Part shown: one piece after another, positions 1 through 7,394 of the stretch
How the letters are laid out: each line of letters opens with the position of its first letter
Position numbering within the stretch: position 1 is the stretch's first letter
Source of the DNA: Streptomyces sp. NBC_00377
Lineage (GTDB): Bacteria; Actinomycetota; Actinomycetes; Streptomycetales; Streptomycetaceae
DNA: 64,000 nt
Assembly: GCF_036075115.1 (NCBI RefSeq)
Contig: NZ_CP107958.1
Location: forward strand, 3,472,001-3,536,000
Reading direction: 5' to 3'
The notes under the pieces: generated by a model
Database searches by the model: none
Seen by the model: the letters and a program-made list of their open reading frames with translations, nothing else
Told to the model about the DNA's origin: nothing
Position numbers and translations under genes: made by a program

Positions 1-689
1 CGCAGGGCCCCGACGACCTGGCCGCCCGCGCGGTTGGAGAGGACGAGGGTGGTGACGAGGACGACCAGTTCACGGGAGGGAAGGCGGTCGGCGAGTTCAC
101 CGAGGGCGTCGTCCATGGAGTGGCCCACCGCCAACTGGTTGGCCACCTTGGCCAGTTCCTCGCCCGCCGGGGCCTCCAGCTCCTCCGCCGCCATGCCGAT
201 CGCGGTGCGCAGCGCGAGGCCGGCGTGGGTGGCGTTGGCCAGGATGCGGGCGAGTTCCGGGAGTTGGTTGATGAACCTCTCGATGCGTTTCTGGCGCTGC
301 CAGTTGAGGAACTGCCAGGCCGCCCAGACGCCCAGGAGGCCGGCGATCGGGCCGAAGAAGGGGGCCAGGGTGGCCTGGCCGATCAGCCACAGGCCGGTCA
401 CCGCCGCCAGCATGTAGACGAAGAACTCGCCGGGTGTCACGTCCAGGCCGGTCGCCGCCAGTTTCCGTTCCAGCTTGCGGCCCGTTTCCGTGCGGCGCAG
501 CCGGCGGTCCAGGGTGCGGAACCGGCGTCCGCGGCCGGTGTCGGGGAGCCCGCCGGTGCGGGTGAGCCGTTCCACCAGCTCCGCCCGTCGGGCCCGGCCC
601 TGTCCGTAGGCGTGCAGGCCAGCGACGGCCAGGGCGCAGGTCAGCGCGGTCACGCCGGTGGTGAGGGCGATCAGGGTGTCGAGGTCCAT
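1..689 (-). CDS. tadB: TadB-like pilus assembly membrane protein (partial)
   Basis: Leftward gene that runs off the window edge; about 229 N-terminal residues are visible from an ATG at 687-689. It starts with a hydrophobic segment (residues about 5-25), then an Arg-rich cytoplasmic stretch, then two more hydrophobic segments near residues 85-125, then the helical cytoplasmic region typical of type II secretion F (T2SSF) proteins. In Tad/Flp systems TadB is the inner-membrane platform that works with the TadA ATPase. It begins 5 bp after the TadA stop, so the two are surely co-transcribed. Family identity comes from topology and position; TadC would be expected next, outside the window. Confidence 0.8.
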   Translation of the reverse strand, partial: MDLDTLIALTTGVTALTCALAVAGLHAYGQGRARRAELVERLTRTGGLPDTGRGRRFRTLDRRLRRTETGRKLERKLAATGLDVTPGEFFVYMLAAVTGLWLIGQATLAPFFGPIAGLLGVWAAWQFLNWQRQKRIERFINQLPELARILANATHAGLALRTAIGMAAEELEAPAGEELAKVANQLAVGHSMDDALGELADRLPSRELVVLVTTLVLSNRAGGQVVGAL

Positions 690-694
690 CGGCG

Positions 695-2032
695 TCACCG
701 GGCTTCCCTTGTCGTCAGTTCGTGTGCCGCGTGCGCCACCCCGAACGCCTGGGGGATCGGCTGGCCGGCCATGTACAGCCGGTCCGCGGTGCGGCGCGTG
801 AGGGGGAAGTACTCGAAGACGCCGTGGACGCGGCCGTCGGCGGACATCGGCCGGGCGTCGAAGCGGGCGATCGTCGCCAGCCGGTAGGGCTCTCCGCCGT
901 GGCTGTCGAGGAGGGCTATCTCGGTGATGCGGCGGGCGCCGTCGGCGAAGCGGGTGAGCTGGACGACGACGTCCACCGCGCTGTTGATCTGGTCGTGCAG
1001 CGCGACGAAGGGGATCTCCACGTCCGACATCGAGGCGAGGGTCTGGAGGCGCATCAGGGCGTCCTCCGCGCTGTTGGCGTGGACCGTGGCCAGGGAGCCG
1101 TCATGGCCGGTCGACATCGCCTGGAGCATGTCGAGGGACTCGCCGCCGCGGACCTCGCCGACCACGATCCGGTCCGGCCGCATCCGCAGGGAGTTGCGGA
1201 CCAGGTCGCGGATGGTGATGCGGCCGTTGCCCTCGACGTTCGGGGGCCGGGACTCCAGGCGGATGACGTGCGACTGCTGGAGCTGGAGTTCCGCCGAGTC
1301 CTCGATGGTGATGATGCGTTCGCCGTCCGGGATCAGACCGGAGAGGGCGTTCAGCAGGGTCGTCTTGCCGGTGCCCGTGGCGCCCGAGACGATCACGTTG
1401 AACTTGGCCTGCACCAGGCCGGCCAGCAGGTACAGCATCTGCTCGTCCAGCGAGCCGAAGCCGATCAGCTCGTGCAGGGTGAAGGAGCGCGGGAAGCGGC
1501 GGATGGTGAGGGTGGGGCCGGTCAGCGACAGGGGCGGGATGATGACGTTGACCCGTTCGCCCGACGGCAGCCGTGCGTCGACCATCGGGTTCGTCTCGTC
1601 GACCCGGCGGTTGACGGTGGAGACGATGCGCTCGATGGTCTGCATCAGCTGGTCGTTCGAGGCGAAGCGGAGGGGGAGCTGCTCCACCCGGCCACCCCGT
1701 TCGACGAAGATCGCGTCGGGGCCGTTCACCATGATCTCGGTGATCGAGGCGTCCTCGAGGAGCGGCTCCAGGATGCCCAGGCCGAGTGCCTCGTCGACGA
1801 CGCGGCGGATCAGCTGGGAGCGCTCCGTCGTCGACAGGACGGGCCCCTCGCGGCTGATGATGTGCCCGAGCACCCGCTCCAGCCGCGCCCGGCGCTCGGC
1901 CGCCGCCAGCGAACTCATCTCGGCGAGGTCGATCTCCTCCAGCAGCTTGGCGCGGTAGGAGGAGACCAGGTGGCCGTCCTCGCCCCGGCCGCCGTTCTCC
2001 TCGGGTGAGGTGATGCGTGCCCGCAGGCTCAT
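695..2032 (-). CDS. tadA: TadA/CpaF-family pilus assembly ATPase
   Basis: 445-residue type II/IV secretion ATPase that powers Flp/Tad pilus assembly from the cytoplasm. The N-terminal domain contains the family signature around residues 98-110 (EIMVNGPD), followed by the RecA-like core: Walker A GATGTGKTT at residues 217-225 and Walker B with VVGEVRG near 290, then SMSTGHDGSLATVHA, the His-box region of this family. The ATG at 2032 has GGAGG at 2039-2043 six bases upstream. That RBS lies at the very left edge of the tnpB element, so the insertion may have supplied or altered the translation signal. The gene is intact. Any loss of expression would come from separation from the upstream tad genes. 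Confidence 0.93.
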   Translation of the reverse strand: MSLRARITSPEENGGRGEDGHLVSSYRAKLLEEIDLAEMSSLAAAERRARLERVLGHIISREGPVLSTTERSQLIRRVVDEALGLGILEPLLEDASITEIMVNGPDAIFVERGGRVEQLPLRFASNDQLMQTIERIVSTVNRRVDETNPMVDARLPSGERVNVIIPPLSLTGPTLTIRRFPRSFTLHELIGFGSLDEQMLYLLAGLVQAKFNVIVSGATGTGKTTLLNALSGLIPDGERIITIEDSAELQLQQSHVIRLESRPPNVEGNGRITIRDLVRNSLRMRPDRIVVGEVRGGESLDMLQAMSTGHDGSLATVHANSAEDALMRLQTLASMSDVEIPFVALHDQINSAVDVVVQLTRFADGARRITEIALLDSHGGEPYRLATIARFDARPMSADGRVHGVFEYFPLTRRTADRLYMAGQPIPQAFGVAHAAHELTTREAR

Positions 2033-2050
2033 CGGATACCTCCGAGGAAA

Positions 2051-2070
2051 CCCCGGCCTTCGGGCCGGGG
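2051..2070. repeat. Left-end hairpin of the tnpB element
   Basis: Perfect 8-bp stem, CCCCGGCC (2051-2058) and GGCCGGGG (2063-2070), with a TTCG loop. Subterminal imperfect hairpins are the recognition elements of single-strand HUH transposases in the IS200/IS605 superfamily. The motif GAAACCCC next to it recurs at the right end (GAAACCCC near 3356-3365), which supports both being element ends. Confidence 0.6.
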
Positions 2071-2178
2071 AGGAATCGGACTCCTGCGGAGCAGGGCAGG
2101 GAGCTGGGGTTCGCCGCCAGGGCGGATCCGAGTGCTCTGACCCGCAGATTTGAGGGTAACCAGCAAGGGCGCTAGTTT

Positions 2179-3381
2179 GTGAGCGTGACCACGAAGCAGG
2201 TGAAGCGGGCGTTCAAGTACCGCTTCCGTCCGACGGACGCGCAGGCGGCTGAGCTGTCGCGCACCTTCGGATGCGTGCGGAAGGTCTACAACCTGGCGCT
2301 CGACGCCCGTACGCAGGCGTGGGTGCGGCAGGAGCGGGTCAACTACAACCAGACGTCCGCGATGCTCACCGCGTGGAAGAGGACGCAGGAGCTGGCCTAC
2401 CTGGGTGAGGTGTCGTCGGTTCCGCTCCAGCAGGCGTTGCGGCACCTTCAGGTGGCGTTCACGAACTTCTTCGGCAAGCAGGCGCGGTACCCGCGTTTCA
2501 AGTCGAGGAAGAAGTCCCGCAGGAGCGCGGAGTACACCACCAGTGGTTTCCGCTTCCGTGAAGGGCGGCTGACTCTCGCGAAGATGGCTGAGCCGCTGGA
2601 CATCGTGTGGTCGCGGCCTTTGCCGGAGGGGGCGCAGCCGTCCACGGTGACCGTGTCCCAGGACGCGGCGGGGCGCTGGTTCGTGTCGCTGCTCTGCGAC
2701 GACACGATCCCACCCGCCCCGGCCACCACGAACGCGGTCGGTGTCGACGCGGGGATCACGTCCCTGCTGACGCTCTCCACCGGAGAGAAGATCACCAACC
2801 CCCGGCATGAGCGCAAGGACCGCACCCGGCTGGCCAAAGCCCAGCGGGAGCTGTCCCGCAAGGCCAGGGGCGACGGGGCCAACCGCGCCAAGGCGCGCCG
2901 GAAGGTCGCCCGTATCCATGCCCGGATCGCCGACCGGCGCCGGGACATCCTGCACAAGCTGACCACCCGGCTCGTCCGTGAGAACCAAACGGTCGTGATC
3001 GAGGACCTCACCGTCCGCAACATGGTCAGGAACCACCGCCTCGCGCGCGCGATCTCCGACGCCTCGTGGAGAGAGCTGCGGACGATGCTGGAGTACAAGA
3101 CCGCCTGGTACGGGCGGGAACTCGTGGTCGTCGACCGCTTCTTCCCCAGCTCGAAACTGTGCGGTGCCTGCGGCACGGTCCGGGCGAAGCTGCCGCTGAA
3201 CGTCCGTACCTGGACGTGCGAGTGCGGTGCGGTCCACGACCGGGACGTGAACGCGGCGAACAATCTTCTGGCCGCCGGGCTGGCGGTGTCTGTCTGTGGA
3301 GCTGGTGTAAGACCTCAACGGGAGTCCTCCCGGACGGGGCGGTCGGTGATGAAGCAGAAACCCCCACGGCGCGAGCCGTAG
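2179..3381 (+). CDS. tnpB: TnpB RNA-guided nuclease (IS200/IS605 family OrfB)
   Basis: 400 residues from a GTG start. TnpB proteins are omega-RNA-guided DNA nucleases ancestral to Cas12. The helix-turn-helix N-terminal part is followed by a RuvC nuclease with all three acidic sites visible: Asp in VGVDAG (about residue 193), Glu in VVIEDLTV (about 275) and Asp in HDRDVNAANNL near residue 355. The target-nucleic-acid zinc finger lies between them (CGACG then TCECG). The protein therefore looks catalytically intact rather than decayed. It lies antisense within the tad operon and has no adjacent tnpA. Expression would also give antisense transcription toward tadE. Confidence 0.95.
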   Translation: MSVTTKQVKRAFKYRFRPTDAQAAELSRTFGCVRKVYNLALDARTQAWVRQERVNYNQTSAMLTAWKRTQELAYLGEVSSVPLQQALRHLQVAFTNFFGKQARYPRFKSRKKSRRSAEYTTSGFRFREGRLTLAKMAEPLDIVWSRPLPEGAQPSTVTVSQDAAGRWFVSLLCDDTIPPAPATTNAVGVDAGITSLLTLSTGEKITNPRHERKDRTRLAKAQRELSRKARGDGANRAKARRKVARIHARIADRRRDILHKLTTRLVRENQTVVIEDLTVRNMVRNHRLARAISDASWRELRTMLEYKTAWYGRELVVVDRFFPSSKLCGACGTVRAKLPLNVRTWTCECGAVHDRDVNAANNLLAAGLAVSVCGAGVRPQRESSRTGRSVMKQKPPRREP

Positions 3382-3415
3382 GAATCCCCCTCGTTCACGA
3401 GGGGGAGGAAGTCAA
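3260..3415 (+). ncRNA. Candidate omega-RNA / reRNA at the tnpB right end
   Basis: In characterised TnpB elements the guide RNA scaffold overlaps the 3' end of tnpB and ends at the element's right boundary, the guide being the flanking host sequence. Here the 3' part of tnpB is followed by two hairpins: ACGGC-GCGA-GCCGT at 3366-3379 and CCCCCTCG-TTCA-CGAGGGGG at 3386-3405. The guide would start just after about 3415 and read into the tadE stop region. The 5' end is arbitrary. This is placement by analogy; only the hairpins are seen directly. Confidence 0.45.
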
Positions 3416-3433
3416 GTCGGATGCCCTTCCCTC

Positions 3434-3841
3434 CTAGTGGTGGTCGACCGGCATCGTGGCCGTCTTGTGCGCCTCGGACTCCCCGAAGCCGGGGATGACG
3501 GACGGGATGGTGACGGTGGAGGTGACGCGGACCTCGTCGCCGAGGTACGCGGCCGAGCAGGTCGCGTGCAGCCAACTGCTGGCCGCCTGCGCGCAGTCCC
3601 CGGTGTAGTCCTCGCGCAGCGACGCGCTGCGCGCCCCCGCGCGTGCCGCCGTGCCCGCCTGCTGCGCCGCGTACGCGATCAGGCCGAGCTGTACGGCCGC
3701 CAGGGCGACCAGGAGGAGGAGCGGCAGGAACCCGAGGTACTCCAGGGCCACCTGGCCCCGGTCGCCGCCGCCCGCGGGGCTGCGCTCGCGCCTGCCCCGT
3801 CTTCCGCCCATGCCCCTGCTCCGGCGCCTGCGCCACGGCAT
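3434..3841 (-). CDS. TadE-like pilus protein 1
   Basis: 135-residue small secreted or membrane pseudopilin of the TadE family. It has an Arg/Gly-rich N-terminus, then the TadE signature GQVALEYLGFLPLLLLVALA around residues 29-48, where the Glu after the processing region is conserved as in pilins, one transmembrane helix, and a C-terminal domain with two Cys (GDCAQ and ATCSA) that may form a disulfide. It ends 1-2 bp from its neighbours: its ATG follows the stop of the second TadE (3843) almost directly. The stop at 3434-3436 is the last host coding base before the tnpB element. Confidence 0.85.
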   Translation of the reverse strand: MPWRRRRSRGMGGRRGRRERSPAGGGDRGQVALEYLGFLPLLLLVALAAVQLGLIAYAAQQAGTAARAGARSASLREDYTGDCAQAASSWLHATCSAAYLGDEVRVTSTVTIPSVIPGFGESEAHKTATMPVDHH

Positions 3842-3842
3842 C

Positions 3843-4232
3843 TCAGTCGTCCTCCTCCTCGACCGCGCCCGCGTGGGCGTGCACGGTGAACGGGAAGTTG
3901 ACGGTGCCGGGGAAGAGGACCGGGACCTCGAGCGAGACGTCCGCCGTCACATAGCCCGAGGACGAGCAGGTCACCGTCGCCCCGGACGCCCACGCGTCCG
4001 ACAGCTTCGCCCTGCCCGCCTGTTCGCACACTGCCTGCCGCTCCCCCCGGTGCGCCGCCGCGCCGGCCCGCACCGCCTCGTCGGCAGCATTCCCCGCGAG
4101 CGTGAACGTGTACCCCACGAGGACGAACTGCCACACCACCACCAGGGTCACGATGATCAGCGGTGTCATGCCGAGGAACTCGATGGTGACCTGGCCCCGG
4201 TCCCCTGTCCGTTGCCGCCGCACGCCGCTCAC
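3843..4232 (-). CDS. TadE-like pilus protein 2
   Basis: 129 residues from a GTG at 4232 that overlaps the TadZ stop in a GTGA junction, which is why this start is chosen over longer in-frame extensions. The sequence starts with a basic stretch, then GQVTIEFLGMTPLIIVTLVV, the TadE cleavage/transmembrane signature with the conserved Glu, one helix, and an extracellular part with two Cys (AVCEQ, VTCSS). It pairs with TadE-like protein 1; two minor pseudopilins per operon is the usual Tad arrangement. Its acidic tail (EEEDD) is unusual but short. Confidence 0.85.
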   Translation of the reverse strand: MSGVRRQRTGDRGQVTIEFLGMTPLIIVTLVVVWQFVLVGYTFTLAGNAADEAVRAGAAAHRGERQAVCEQAGRAKLSDAWASGATVTCSSSGYVTADVSLEVPVLFPGTVNFPFTVHAHAGAVEEEDD

Positions 4233-5485
4233 TCCCTCCGCCGCCGGAACCCGGCCGCGCCCCGGTCCCCGCCGCGGGCCCGTCCGCCCGCCCTGCGCAC
4301 GAGGGCGGTCTCCGGCGCCTTGACCAGTCCCAGCTCTCCCGCGAGCGCCCAGAGGGCCTGCCGGACGGCTCCCCTGGCGTCGAGGTCGTGCACGCGGCCG
4401 GCGTCCACCGCGGCCTGGAGTTCCCGGAAGTTGGCGGGGACCGTGGTCGCGGCGATCGCCGTGCCGGTGATCTTCTGGATGAGCGGCGGCTGGATCTCCG
4501 TACTGCGGGTGTGGCGGTTGACGACGACGGTCGTCTCCTCGGCCTTGCGGATCTGGAGCCGGTCCCACATGCGCACGGTGCGTTTGGCGCCGCGGACGGC
4601 GACGACGTCGGGAGTGGTCACCAGCAGGGCCCGCTCGGCCAGTTCGACGGCGGCCGCGCCCGCGCCGCTCAGCTGGGCGCCGCAGTCGACGACGACGACC
4701 TCGTAGCGGGAGCGCAGGGCGCCGATGATCTGACGGGCGGCCCGGTCGGTGACCTCCTCGCCGCGTTCGCCCTCGCCGGGGGCGAGGAGGAGGGCCACTC
4801 CGCTGTCGTGGCGGAAGACGGCCTCGGCGAGGATGCGGGGCGAGAGGTCGGTGATGGCCGCCAGGTCGACGACCGAGCGGCGGAACTGGACGTCCAGGTA
4901 GGAGGCGACGTCGCCGGACTGGAGGTCGAGGTCGACGAGGGCGGTGGTGCGGCCGGACGCCTGGGCGGCCAGCGCGAGCTGGACGGCCGTGAGGGTGGCG
5001 CCCACGCCTCCCTTGGCGCCGCTGACCGTGACGACGGTGCCGCCGACTCCGGTGAACACGTCGGCACCGTGGCCGAGATGGCGGCGTACGCCGACCGACC
5101 ACTGGGCGACGGCCTGGACGCGGGTCGCGAGATCCTCGTAGCTCAGCGGGAGGGTGACCAGGCCGCGGGCGCCGGAGTCCATGGCGGCGGCGAAGAGACC
5201 GGGTCCGACGTCGGTGGTGACCAGGATGACGCCGACCGCGGGAAAGCGCAGGGCGACCTCCCGGACCAGCTCCAGCGCCGGGACGGGGCCGATGCGTTCG
5301 TGGACGACGACGACCTCGGGCAGTTCGTCGACCGACTCGGCGGCCAGCCGGGCGAGGGTGTCCACGAGCTGGGTGGAGTCGGACACCGGGGTGACCGGTT
5401 CGGCGTCCGGGAGCTGGCTGAGCAGGGTGGTGAGGGAACGGACCGCGTCCGCGTCGCCGACGGCCGGGAGGATCCTCGTGGGCAT
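4229..5485 (-). CDS. TadZ/CpaE-like MinD-family ATPase
   Basis: 418 residues. An N-terminal receiver-like domain (about 1-130, with ELPEVVVVHERIG and GVILVTTDVG strands) precedes a ParA/MinD-type ATPase with the deviant Walker A KGGVGAT near residues 158-164 and Walker A' DLDLQSGD. The classical second Lys/Thr pair is partly changed (GAT instead of GKT), as in many TadZ proteins, so ATP binding is likely and hydrolysis is less certain. TadZ/CpaE places the pilus apparatus at the cell pole. The gene overlaps the downstream TadE by 4 bp and starts 13 bp after CpaB. Confidence 0.88.
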   Translation of the reverse strand: MPTRILPAVGDADAVRSLTTLLSQLPDAEPVTPVSDSTQLVDTLARLAAESVDELPEVVVVHERIGPVPALELVREVALRFPAVGVILVTTDVGPGLFAAAMDSGARGLVTLPLSYEDLATRVQAVAQWSVGVRRHLGHGADVFTGVGGTVVTVSGAKGGVGATLTAVQLALAAQASGRTTALVDLDLQSGDVASYLDVQFRRSVVDLAAITDLSPRILAEAVFRHDSGVALLLAPGEGERGEEVTDRAARQIIGALRSRYEVVVVDCGAQLSGAGAAAVELAERALLVTTPDVVAVRGAKRTVRMWDRLQIRKAEETTVVVNRHTRSTEIQPPLIQKITGTAIAATTVPANFRELQAAVDAGRVHDLDARGAVRQALWALAGELGLVKAPETALVRRAGGRARGGDRGAAGFRRRRE

Positions 5486-5498
5486 GGGCGGCGGCCTC

Positions 5499-6206
5499 TC
5501 ACTTGTCCGTGACGAGTTCGTAGGTACGGTCCTTGTCGGGGACCGTGGTGTCGCCGCCGGGTGCGACGAGGGCGAGGCGGACCCGCTTGGCGAAGGACTC
5601 GGCGTACGTGATGCGCTGGGCGTCCAGGGTGGACAGCGCGAAGGTGATGGGGACCGCGTCGGTGACCGAGCGGTTCCGGTCCTTCTCGTCGGGCTCGAGG
5701 GCGGTGATCCGGCCGACGTCGAGGACCCTGGCGTTGATCACGATGATCTTCGACTGGTCGGGGTCGCTGTCGCGGGCGCCCTCGAAGGTGGCGTAGACGT
5801 TGACCGAGGACCCCGGGGTGATCTTGCCGGCCACGCCGGTGGCCGCGTCGATCATGATGGCGACCTCCTGCTGGCCCGGCTGGAGCGCGGGCTGTTCGAC
5901 GATCATGTCGCTCTGGAGCAGGGAGCCCTTCTTCAGCGTCGTCACGGCGATCTTTCCGCGTATGGCGGCGAGGTCCGTGACGGCGTTCTGCGACAGCCAG
6001 CGCTCGGGCATCCGGATCTTCTTGAACTGGCCCGCGTTCAGGGTGGTGTAGGGCAGCACGTCGGAACGCAGCTCGTACGCGGTGACCTCGGGGCCGACCT
6101 TGGACTTCACGTCGTCGACGACGGAGAGGACGCCTGCGAACGCGCCGAGGGCGCACAGGACCGACAGGAGCAGGAGAATCACGCCGCGGCGCTGACGGGA
6201 GTTCAT
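5499..6206 (-). CDS. CpaB/RcpC-like SAF-domain pilus assembly protein
   Basis: 235 residues. A basic N-terminus (MNSRQRRG) is followed by one transmembrane helix (residues about 8-30) and an extracytoplasmic region with an SAF domain (YTTLNAGQFKKIRMPERWL..., about 50-110) and the CpaB/RcpC fold (IMIDAATGVAGKITPGSSVN). CpaB proteins scaffold the Flp pilus channel, and in Gram-positives they probably bind the cell wall. The ATG at 6206 has GAGG about 11 bases upstream. The gene sits between the zinc-ribbon protein and TadZ in the same leftward operon. Confidence 0.88.
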   Translation of the reverse strand: MNSRQRRGVILLLLSVLCALGAFAGVLSVVDDVKSKVGPEVTAYELRSDVLPYTTLNAGQFKKIRMPERWLSQNAVTDLAAIRGKIAVTTLKKGSLLQSDMIVEQPALQPGQQEVAIMIDAATGVAGKITPGSSVNVYATFEGARDSDPDQSKIIVINARVLDVGRITALEPDEKDRNRSVTDAVPITFALSTLDAQRITYAESFAKRVRLALVAPGGDTTVPDKDRTYELVTDK

Positions 6207-6271
6207 GAACCGTGCAACCTCGTTGGGGGTCGGGTCGAGCGGACGGGAACGGGCGTACGGGTCGGGCTGTC

Positions 6272-7144
6272 TCAGCCGCCCGCGGTGAGCGCGCGGGCGG
6301 CGGGACGGGCGGTGAGGTCGGAGGCGGGCGGCGGGGTCGCGGAGCAGAAGACGCAGCGGTCGCCGATGACGTCGATGCCGCACCAGTGGCAGACGCTCTG
6401 CCGGACGGACGTGACCAGCTGGTAGAGGACGGACAGGTCGGGCAGGTAGGCGCAGAACTCGATCGCCTTGCCGGTGCCCCACCAGTGCGCGGACTCGGCG
6501 GGCAGTTGCGTCTCGCGCCGCCCCTGGACCTTCCAGGCGGGAGCGAGGACGTCGGTGACCCAGTCGGACTGGAACTGCCCGCGGGCGACGAGCAGCCAGG
6601 TGCCGAACTCCGGGCCGGGCAGGGCCGTCTGCGGGGTGGCCCTGACGAGTTCCGGCTGGGGGTGGGCGAGCACACCGAACTGACTGCCCGGGACCCACGA
6701 CCTGGCATGCGACTTCAGGCCGACCACGGGCACCCGGTCGAGGCGGGCGACCGAGCCGAGGAGCGCGCCCGCGTGGAGGTAGTGGGTGAGCAGCCGGCCC
6801 GCGGAGGCGAGAACGCCGGGGCCGAGGTCGCAGGAGGCCAGCTGGCGCAGCTGGCGGGCGAGGACGGCCACCGCGAGCGGGGGGAGATCGGGCCGGAACA
6901 GCGCGATGCGGTCGCTCTCCAGGAGGGAGCGGATGGTGTGCAGTCGCCGCTCCACGGCGGTGGGCACGGCCCGCGAGTACAGGACGATCACATGGCCGTA
7001 CTGGTCGAGCAGCGCCTGGACGGCGGCGAGGGCCTGCTCCAGCGGCTGCTGGTCGAGGCCCGCCAGAACGGCGGCGGGCAGGGTGCGCTCGTCCTGCGGC
7101 GGCAGCGCCAGGTCGGCTCCGGTCACGGCAATGGCTGTTGGCAC
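6272..7144 (-). CDS. Tad-operon protein of unknown function with C-terminal zinc ribbon
   Basis: First gene of the leftward tad operon. The GTG at 7144 is chosen because GGGGAGC lies six bases upstream; an ATG at 7210 would add 22 residues but has a poor RBS. The 290-residue protein has no transmembrane helix. It contains an alpha/beta N-terminal half (VIVLYSRAVPTAVERRLHTI) that reads like a nucleotide-related fold, and ends with CHWCGIDVIGDRCVFC, a four-cysteine zinc-ribbon-like motif. I do not recognise a named family. Position suggests a cytoplasmic regulator or adaptor of pilus assembly, which is inference. Confidence 0.8.
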   Translation of the reverse strand: MPTAIAVTGADLALPPQDERTLPAAVLAGLDQQPLEQALAAVQALLDQYGHVIVLYSRAVPTAVERRLHTIRSLLESDRIALFRPDLPPLAVAVLARQLRQLASCDLGPGVLASAGRLLTHYLHAGALLGSVARLDRVPVVGLKSHARSWVPGSQFGVLAHPQPELVRATPQTALPGPEFGTWLLVARGQFQSDWVTDVLAPAWKVQGRRETQLPAESAHWWGTGKAIEFCAYLPDLSVLYQLVTSVRQSVCHWCGIDVIGDRCVFCSATPPPASDLTARPAARALTAGG

Positions 7145-7359
7145 GCGCAGCTCCCCGATTCCCGCGGTCCGGCCCACCGGCGTTACTCCGGCGCGCCGGG
7201 GTGACTTCATTGCGTGACTACCTCAGCACTGTATCCACGCCCCTGTGGCCGGAGAACAGCTTTCCGTGACTGGCAAGCAACTCTTCCTCCCGCAAGTCAC
7301 GTCAAATCGGGGCAGGTCAGGCGCACTTCACTTCCACCGCCCCTCCACAACCGAACCTC

Positions 7360-7394
7360 TTGACAACAGAATTGGTCTGGACCAACTTACTGTC
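7360..7394 (+). promoter_or_regulatory. Chitinase promoter with DasR-type (dre) palindrome in the spacer
   Basis: TTGACA at 7360-7365 is a perfect -35. The palindrome TTGGTC-TG-GACCAA at 7372-7385 fills the -35/-10 spacer and matches the core of the DasR-responsive element (TGGTCTAGACCA), through which the GntR-family regulator DasR ties chitinase genes to N-acetylglucosamine supply. With a 17-bp spacer the -10 falls at 7383-7388 and transcription would start at or next to the ATG (7395). No Shine-Dalgarno is visible, so the mRNA is probably leaderless. Confidence 0.7.

Larger units (their letters stand above)
2033..3416 (+). mobile_element. Lone tnpB (IS1341-type, IS200/IS605 superfamily) element inside the tad operon
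   Basis: A tnpB gene with hairpin-rich ends separates tadA from tadE and points against the operon. Left end: GC hairpin CCCCGGCC-TTCG-GGCCGGGG at 2051-2070. Right end: hairpins at 3366-3379 and 3386-3405, then GAGGAAGTCAA. No tnpA transposase is present, so mobility would need one in trans. Boundaries are approximate. TCGGAT occurs on both sides (2032-2037 and 3417-3422), and removing one copy plus the element would rejoin the tadE stop to the tadA start. Alternatively the right cut falls after TCAA (3412-3415), as in IS608-like elements, and the left cut directly at the tadA start codon. Confidence 0.85.

Noticed and set aside
722..2008. Long plus-strand open frames over tadA (428 and 344 codons)
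   Set aside because: Antisense frames of a high-GC gene; the minus strand encodes the complete TadA motifs.
3679..5102. Long minus-strand frames extending the second tadE upstream
   Set aside because: The extension overlaps TadZ completely; the GTG at 4232 in a GTGA overlap is the natural start.
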